Assembly (NCBI RefSeq): GCF_932526225.1
Contig: NC_064041.1
Coordinates: forward strand, 434,001 to 498,000
Source of the DNA: Nematostella vectensis
Lineage: Eukaryota > Cnidaria > Anthozoa > Actiniaria > Edwardsiidae
Direction: 5' to 3'
Length of the DNA: 64,000 bases
Positions 51,001 through 60,000 of this stretch are shown piece after piece. Both the position numbers and the translations under genes were made by a program. Numbering within the stretch: the stretch's first letter is position 1; each line of letters begins with the position of its first letter. Under the pieces are notes generated by a model that saw only the letters and a program-made list of their open reading frames with translations, was not told the DNA's origin and searched no databases.

Positions 51001-54000
51001 TTGTTTAGATGGTCAGGCTTGTTGTTTAGATGGTCAGGCTTGTTGTTTAGATGGTCAGGCATCTTGTTTAGATGGTCAGGCTCGTTGTTTAGATGTTCAG
51101 GCATCTTGTTCAGATGGTCAGGCTTGTTGTTCAGATAATCAGGCTTGTTGTTTAGATGGTCAGGCTCGTTGTTCAGATGGTCAGGCTTGGTGTTTAGATG
51201 GTCAGGCTTGTTGTTTAGATGGTCGGGCTTATTCAGATGGTCAGGCATCTTGTTTAGATGGTCAGGCTTGTTGTTCAGATGGTCACACTTGTTGTTTAGA
51301 TGGTTAGGCTTGTTGTTTAGATGTTCAGGCATCTTGTTTAGATGGTAAGGCTTGTTGTTCAGATGGTCAGGCTTGTTGTTTAGATGGTCAGGCTCGTTGT
51401 TCAGATGGTCAGGCTTGTTGTTTAGATGTTCAGGCATCTTGTTCAGATGGTCAGGCTTGTTGTTCAGATGGTCAGGCTCGTTGTTCAGATGGTTAGGTTT
51501 GTTGTTTAGATGGTCAGGCTTGTTCAGATGTTCATGCATCTTGTTTAGATGGTCAGGCTTGTTGTTCAGATGGTCAGGCTTGTTGTTTAGATGGTCAGGC
51601 TCGTTGTTCAGATGGTCAGGCTTGGTGTTTAGATGGTCAGGCTCGTTGTTTAGATGGTCGGGCTTGTTCAGATGGTCAGGCATCTTGTTTAGATGGTCAG
51701 GCTTGTTGTTCAGATGGTCAGACTTGTTGTTTAGATGGTTAGGCTTGTTGTTTAGATGTTCAGGCATCTTGTTTAGATGGTCAGGCTCGTTGTTCAGATG
51801 GTCATGCTTGTTGTTTAGATGGTAAGGCTTGTTGTTCAGATGGTCAGGCTTGTTGTTTAGATGGTCAGGCTTGTTGTTCAGATGGTCAGGCTTGTTGTTT
51901 AGATGTTCAGGCATCTTGTTCAGATGGTCAGGCTTGTTGTTCAGATGGTCAGGCTCGTTGTTCAGATGGTTAGGTTTGTTGTTTAGATGTTCAGGCTTGT
52001 TGTTCAGATGGTCAGGCTTGTTGTTCAAATGGTTAGGCTTGTTGTTCAGATGGTCAGGCTTGTTGTACAGATGATTAGGTTTGTTGTTCAGATGGTCAGG
52101 ATCGTTGTTCAGATGGTCAGGATTTTTGTTCAGATGGTCAGGTTTGTTGTTCAGATGGTAAGGCTTGTTGTTCAGATGGTCAGGCTTGTTGTACAGATGA
52201 TTAGGTTTGTTGTTCAGATGGTCAGGATCGTTGTTCAGATGGTCAGGCTTTTTGTTCAGATGGTCAGGTTTGTTGTTTAGATGGTCAGGACTGTTGTTCA
52301 GATGGTCAGGCTTGTTGTTCAGATGGTAAGGCATCTTGTTTAGATGGTCAGGCTTGTTGTTCCGATGGTCAGGCTTGTTGTTCAGATGGTAAGGCTTGTT
52401 GTCCAAATGGTCAGGCTTGTTGTCCAAATGGTCAGGCTTGTTGTTTAGATGTTCAGGCATCTTGTTTAGATGGTCAGGCTCGTTGTTTAGATGTTCAGAC
52501 ATCTTGTTCAGATTGTCAGGCTTGTTGTTTAGATGATCAGGCATCTTGTTTAGATGGTCAGGCTCGTTGTTTAGATGTTCAGGCATCTTGTTTAGATGGT
52601 CAGGCTTGTTGTTCAGATGGTCAGGCTTGTTGTCCAGATGGTTAGGTTTGTTGTTTAGATGTTCATACTTGTTGTACAGATGATTAGGTTTGTTGTTCAG
52701 ATGGTCAGGCTCGTTGTTCAGATGGTCAGGCTTGTTGTTCAGATGGTCAGGTTTGTTGTTTAGATGGTCAGGATCGTTGTTCAGATGGTCAGGCTTGTTG
52801 TTCAGATGGTCAGGTTTGTTGTTTTGATGGTCAGGCTTGTTGTATGGATGGTCAGGCTCGTTGTTCAGGTGGTAAGGCTTGTTATTCAGATGGTCAGACT
52901 TGTTGTTCAGATGGTCAGACTTGTTGTTCAGATGGTCAGGCTCGTTGTTCAGATGGTCAGGCTTGTTGTTCAGATGGTCAGGTTTGTTGTTTAGATGGTC
53001 AGGATCGTTGTTCAGATGGTCAGGCTTGTTGTTCAGATGGTCAGGTTTGTTGTTTTGATGGTCAGGCTTGTTGTATGGATGGTCAGGCTCGTTGTTCAGG
53101 TGGTAAGGCTTGTTGTTCAGATGTTCAGACTTGTTGTTCAGATGGTCAGACTTGTTGTTCAGATGGTCAGGCTTGTTGTTTAGATGGTCAGGCTTGTTGT
53201 TCAGATGGCTTGTTGTTTAGATGGTCAGGCTTGTTGTTTAAATGGTCAGGCTTGTTGTTTAGATGTTCATGCATCTTGTTTAGATGGTCAGGCTCGTTGT
53301 TCAGATGGTCAGGCTCGTTGTATAGCTGGTCAGGGTTGTTGTCTAGGTGGTCAGGCTTGTTATTCAGATGGCTTGTTGTTTAGATGGTTAGGCTTGTTGT
53401 TCAGATGGTCAGGCTTGTTATTCAGATGGTCAGGCTTGTTGTTCAGATGGTCAGGTTTGTTGTTTAGATGGTCAGGCTTGTTGTATAGATGGTCAGGCTC
53501 GTTGTTCAGGTGGTAAGGCTTGTTGTTCAGATGGTCAGACTTGTTGTTCAGATGGTCAGACTTGTTGTTCAGATGGTCAGGCTTGTTGTTTAGATGGTCA
53601 GGCTTGTTGTTCAGATGGCTTGTTGTTTAGATGGTCAGGCTTGTTCAGATGTTCATGCATCTTGTTTAGATGGTCAGGCTCGTTGTTCAGATGGTCAGGC
53701 TCGTCGTTTAGATGGTAAGGCTTCTTGTTCAGATGGTCAGACTTGTTGTTCAGGTGGTCAGGCATCTTGTTCAGATGGTCAGGCATCTTGTTTAGATGGT
53801 CAGGCTCGTTGTTTAGATGTTCAGGCATCTTGTTCAGATGGTCAGGCTTGTTGTTCAGATGGTCAGGCTTGTTGTTTAGATGGTCAGGCTCGTTGTTCAG
53901 ATGGTCAGGCTTGGTGTTTAGATGGTCAGGCTCGTTGTTTAGATGGTCGGGCTTGTTCAGATGGTCAGGCATCTTGTTTAGATGGTCAGGCTTGTTGTTC

Positions 54001-57000
54001 AGATGGTCAGACTTGTTGTTTAGATGGTTAGGCTTGTTGTTTAGATGTTCAGGCATCTTGTTTAGATGGTCAGGCTTGTTGTTCAGATGGTCAGGATCGT
54101 TGTTCAGATGCTACAGTCAGGCTTGTTGTTCAGATGGTCAGGTTTGTTGTTTAGATGGTCAGGACTGTTGTTCAGATGGTCAGGCTTGTTGTTCAGATGT
54201 TCAGGCATCTTGTTTAGATGGTCAGGCTTGTTGTTCCGATGGTCAGGCTTGTTGTTCAGATGGTCAGACTTGTTGTTCAGATGGTCAGGCTTGTTGTTTA
54301 GATGTTCAGGCATCTTGTTTAGATGGTAAGACTTGTTGTCCAGATGGTCAGGCTTGTTGTTTAGATGTTCAGGCATCTTGTTTAAATGGTCAGGCTCGTT
54401 GTTTAGATGTTCAGACATCTTGTTCAGATTGTCAGGCTTGTTGTTTAGATGGTCAGGCTTGTTGTTTAGATGGTCAGGCTTGTTGTTCAGATGGCTTGTT
54501 GTTTAGATGGTCAGGCTTGTTGTTCAGATGGCTTGTTGTTTAGATGGTCAGGCTTGTTCAGATGTTCATGCATCTTGTTTAGATGGTCTGGCTCGTTGTT
54601 CAGATGGTCAGGCTCGTTGTTTAGATGGTAAGGCTTCTTGTTCAGATGGTCAGACTTGTTGTTCAGGTGGTAAGGCTTCTTGTTCAGATGGTCAGACCTG
54701 TTGTTCAGATGGTCAGGCATCTTGTTCAGATGGTCAGGCTTGTTGTTTAGATGGCCAGGCTTGTTGTTTAGATGGTCAGGCTTGTTGTTTAGATGGTCAG
54801 GCATCTTGTTTAGATGGTCAGGCTCGTTGTTTAGATGTTCAGGCATCTTGTTCAGATGGTCAGGCTTGTTGTTCAGATGGTCAGGCTTGTTGTTTAGATG
54901 GTCAGGCTCGTTGTTCAGATGGTCAGGCTTGGTGTTTAGAGGGTCAGGCTCGTTGTTTAGATGGTCGGGCTTGTTCAGATGGTCAGGCATCTTGTTTAGA
55001 TGGTCAGGCTTGTTGTTCAGATGGTCAGACTTGTTGTTTAGATGGTTAGGCTTGTTGTGTAGATGTTCAGGCATCTTGTTTAGATGGTCAGGCTCGTTGT
55101 TCAGATGGTCATGCTTGTTGTTTAGATGGTAAGGCTTGTTGTTCAGATGGTCAGGCTTGTTGTTTAGATGGTCAGGCTCGTTGTTCAGATGGTCAGGCTT
55201 GTTGTTTAGATGTTCAGGCATCTTGTTCAGATGGTCAGGCTTGTTGTTCAGATGGTCAGGCTCGTTGTTCAGATGGTTAGGTTTGTTGTTTAGATGTTCA
55301 GGCTTGTTGTTCAGATGGTCAGGCTTGTTGTTCAAATGGTTAGGCTTGTTGTTCAGATGGTCAGGCTTGTTGTACAGATGATTAGGTTTGTTGTTCAGAT
55401 GGTCAGGATCGTTGTTCAGATGGTCAGGCTTGTTGTTCAGATGGTCAGGTTTGTTGTTTAGATGGTCAGGACTGTTGTTCAGATGGTCAGGCTTGTTGTT
55501 CAGATGTTCAGGCATCTTGTTTAGATGGTCAGGCTTGTTGTTCCGATGGTCAGGCTTGTTGTTCAGATGGTAAGGCTTGTTGTCCAGATGGTCAGGCTTG
55601 TTGTTTAGATGTTCAGACATCTTGTTTAGATGGTCAGGCTTGTTGTTTAGATGTTCAGACATCTTGTTCAGATTGTCAGGCTTGTTGTTTAGATGGTCAG
55701 GCATCTTGTTTAGATGGTCAGGCTCGTTGTTTAGATGTTCAGGCATCTTGTTTAGATGGTCAGGCTTGTTGTTTAGATGGTCAGGCTCGTTGTCCAGATG
55801 GTTAGGTTTGTTGTTTAGATGTTCAGGCTTGTTGTATAGATGGTCAGGCTCGTTGTTCAGGTGGTAAGGCTTGTTGTTCAGATGGTCAGACTTGTTGTTC
55901 AGATGGTCAGACTTGTTGTTCAGATGGTCAGGCTTGTTGTTTAGATGGTCAGGCTTGTTGTTCAGATGGCTTGTTGTTCAGATGGTCAGGCTCGTTGTTC
56001 ATATGGTCAGGCCTGTTGTTCAGATGGTCAGGCTTGTTGTTCATATGGTAAGGCTTGTTGTTCAGATGGTAAGGTTTGTTGTCTAGGTGGTCAAGCTTGT
56101 TGTACAAATGGTCAGGCTTGTTGTTCAGATGGTCAGGCTCGTTCTTTAGATGGTCAGGCTTGTTGTCTAGGTGGTCAGGCTTGTTATTCAGATGGTCAGG
56201 CTCGTTGTTCAGATGGTCAGGCTTGTTGTTCAGATGGTCAAGCTTGTTGTACAGATGGTCAGGCTTGTTGTTCAGATGGTCAAGCTTGTTGTTCAGATGG
56301 TCAGACTTGTTGTTCAGATGGTCAGGCTTGTTGTTCAGATGGTCAGGCTTGTTGTTCAGATGGTAAGGTTTGTTGTCTAGGTGGTCAGGCTTGTTATTCA
56401 GATGGTCAGGCTCGTTATTCAGATGGTCAGGCTCGTTGTTCAGATGGTCAGGCTTGTTGTTCAGATGGCCAGGCTTGTTGTTCAGATGGTTAGGCTTGTT
56501 GTTCAGATGGTCAGGCTTGTTGTTCAGATGGTCAGGCTTGTTGTTCAGATGGTCAGGCTTGTTGTTCAGATGGTCAAGCTTGTTGTACAGATGGTAAGGC
56601 CTGTTGTTCAGATGGTCAGGCTTGTTGTTCAGATGGTCAGGCTTGTTGTTCAGATGGTCAGGCTTGTTGTTTAGATGGTCAGGCTTGTTGTTCAGATGGT
56701 AAGGTTTGTTTTCTAGGTGGTCAGGCTCGTTGTTCAGATGGTCAGGCTTGTTGTACAGATGGTCAGGCCTGTTGTTCAGATGGTCAGGCTCGTTGTATAG
56801 CTGGTTAGGGTTGTTGTCTAGGTGGTCAGGCTTGTTGTTCAGATGGCTTGTTGTTTAGATGGTTAGGCTTGTTGTTCAGATGGTCAGGCTTGTTATTCAG
56901 ATGGTCAGGCTCGCTGTTCAGATGGTCAGGCTTGTTGTTCAGATGGCCAGGCTTGTTGTTCAGATGGTTAGGCTTGTTGTTCAGATGGTCAGGCTTGTTG

Positions 57001-60000
57001 TACAGATGATTAGGTTTGTTGTTCAGATGGTCAGGCTTGTTGTACAGATGATTAGGTTTGTTGTTCAGATGGTCAGGCTAGTTGTTCAGATTGTCAGGCT
57101 CGTTGTTTAGATGGTCAGGCTTGTTGTCTAGGTGGTCAGGCTTGTTGTTCAGATGGTCAAGCTTGTTGTACAGATGGTCAGGCCTGTTGTTCATATGGCC
57201 AGGCTTGTTGTTCAGATGGTAAGGCTTTTTGTCTAGGTGGTCAGGCTTTTTGTTCAGATGGTCAGGTTTGTTGTTTAGATGGTCAGGACTGTTGTTCAGA
57301 TGGTCAGGCTTGTTGTTCAGATGTTCAGGCATCTTGTTTAGATGGTCAGGCTTGTTGTTCAGATGGTAAGGCTTGTTATCTAGGTGGTCTGGCTTGTTGT
57401 TCAGATGGTCAGGCTTGTTGTTCAGATGGTCAGGTTTGTTGTTCAGATGGTCAGGCTTGTTGTTCAGATGGTCAGGCTTGTTCAGATGGTCAGGCATCTT
57501 GTTTAGATGGTCAGGCTTGTTGTTCAGATGGTCAGGCTTGTTCAGATGGTCAGGCTTGTTCAGATGGGCAGGCTTGTTGTTCAGATGGTCAGGCTTGTTC
57601 AGATGGTCAGGCTTGTTCAGATGGTCAGGCTTGTTGTTTAGATGGTCAGGCTTGTTGTTCAGATGTTCAGGCTTGTTGTATAGATGATCAGGCTTGTTGT
57701 TTAGATGGTCAGGCTTGTTCAGATGGTCAGGCTTGTTGTTCAGATGGTCAGGCTTGTTGTTCAGATGGTCAAGCTTGTTGTTCAGATGGTCAGGCTCGTT
57801 GTTCAGATGGTCAGGCTTGTTGTACAGATGGTCAGGCCTGTTGTTCAGATGGTCAAGCTTGTTGTACATATGGTCAGGCCTGTTGTCTAGGTGGTCAGGC
57901 TTGTTGTTCAGATGGTCAAGCTTGTTGTACATATGGTCAGGCCTGTTGTTCAGATGGTCAGGCTTGTTGTTCAGATGGTCAGGCTTGTTGTTCAGATGGT
58001 AAGGTTTGTTGTACAGATGGTCAGGCTTGTTGTTCAGATGGTCAAGCTTGTTGTACAGATGGTCAGGCTTGTTGTTCAGATGGTCAAGCTTGTTGTTCAG
58101 ATGGTCAGTCTTGTTGTTCAGATGGTCAGGCTTGTTGTTCAGATGGCCAGGCTTGTTGTTCAGATGGTAAGGTTTGTTGTCTAGGTGGTCAGGCTTGTTA
58201 TTCAGATGGTCAGGCTCGTTATTCAGATGGTCAGGCTCGTTCAGATGGTCAGGCTTGTTGTTCAGATGGCCAGGCTTGTTGTTCAGATGGTTAGGCTTGT
58301 TTTTCAGATGGTCATGCTTGTTGTTCAGATGGTCAGACATCTTGTTTAGATGGTCAGGCTTGTTGTTCAGATGGTCAGGCTTGTTCAGATGGTCAGGCTT
58401 GTTCAGATGGTCAGGCTTGTTGTTTAGATGGTCAGGCTTGTTGTTCAGATGTTCAGGCTTGTTGTATAGATGATCAGGCTTGTTGTTTAGATGGTCAGGC
58501 TTGTTCAGATGGTCAGGCTTGTTGTTCAGATGGTCAGGCTCGTTGTATAGCTGGTCAGGTTTGTTGTTTAGATGGTCAGGCTTTTTGTTTAGATGGTCAG
58601 GCTCGTTGTTTAGATGGTCAGGCTTGTTGTCCAGATGATCAGGCATGTTGTTCAGATGGTAAGGCTTGTTGTTCAGATGGTAAGGCTTGTTGTCTAGGTG
58701 GTCAAGCTTGTTGTACAGATGGTCAGGCCTGTTGTTCAGATGGTCAGGCTTGTTGTTCAGATGGTAAGGCTTGTTGTTTAGATGGTAAGGCTTGTTGTTC
58801 AGATGGTAAGGCTTGTTGTTCAGATGGTAAGGTTTGTTGTCTTGGTGGTCAAGCTTGTTGTACAGATGGTCAGGCCTGTTGTTTAGATGGTCAGGCTTGT
58901 TGTTTAGATGGTCAGTCTGGTTGTCTAGGTGGTCAGGCTTGTTGTACAGATGGTCAGGCTTGTTATTCAGATGGTCAGGCTTGTTGTTCGGATGGTCAGG
59001 CTTGTTGTTCGGATGGTCAGGCTTGTTGTTCGGATGGTCAGGCTTGTTGTTCGGATGGTCAGGCTTGTTGTTCAGATGGTCAGGCTTGTTGTTCAGATGG
59101 TCAGGCTTGTTGTTCGGATGGTCAGGCTTGTTGTCTAGGTGGTCAAGGTTGTTGTACAGATGGTCAGGCCTGTTGTTCAGATGGTCAGGCTCGTTGTTTA
59201 GATGGTCATGCTTGTTGTGGACGTGGTCAGGCTTGTTGTACAGATGGCCAGGCTTGTTGTCTAGGTGGTAAGGCTTGTTGTTCAGATGGTCAGGCTTGTT
59301 GTTCAGATGGTCAGGCTTGTTGTTCCGATGGTCAGGCTTGTTGTTCAGATGGTAAGGCTTGTTGTCCAGATGATCAGGCATGTTGTGCACGTGGTCAGGC
59401 ATGTTGCGCACGTGGTAAGGCGTGTTGTGCAGATTCTCAGGTTTGTGGTAATCGTAACTATGTTTGTTTTCACTTGTTCACGCTTGTTTTGCACACGTTC
59501 AGCTTTTAATATTTTCGTTATGCCAGAGTCAGGATGAAGGATCGGCGATGGAAGAGGAGCTAGCCCTGGAGGAGCTCAAGCTGTTTGTCCAGGCCATGCA
59601 GTTCAGAAGGTATGGTCATAGTTGTGTTTGTGTTGTTGAAGTTGGGGTGGGGTGAGGTGTATCATCTGGAATCATCCAGTCCATACTGTGGGGGGGGATG
59701 GGTGGACACGGGCAACACGATGTATTCTACCATTGCGTTGATTATTTCAGGAAGAGAATCATCCAGTCACTCATGATCCCTGGATGGTTTGGTACCCTGG
59801 TGTTGGTTATTTAAGGAAGAGAGTCATCCAGTCACTCATGATCCCTGGATGTTTGGTACCCTTGCTTTGATTATTTCAGAAAGAGAATCTTCCAGTCACT
59901 CATGATCCCTGGATGGTTGGGTACCCTGGTGGTAATAATTTCAGGAAGAGAATCATCCAGTCCCTCATGATCCCTGGATGGTTGGGTACCCTGGTGTTGA

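Noticed and set aside
57078-59411. 777-codon minus-strand ORF of PDHLNNKPDHL repeats (and similar ORFs at 49206-50369, 50916-52586 and 54511-55746)
   Set aside because: Produced by the stop-free 21-bp unit; opposite strand to TDRD5, inside its intron, with no non-repeat body, no start context and no domain.
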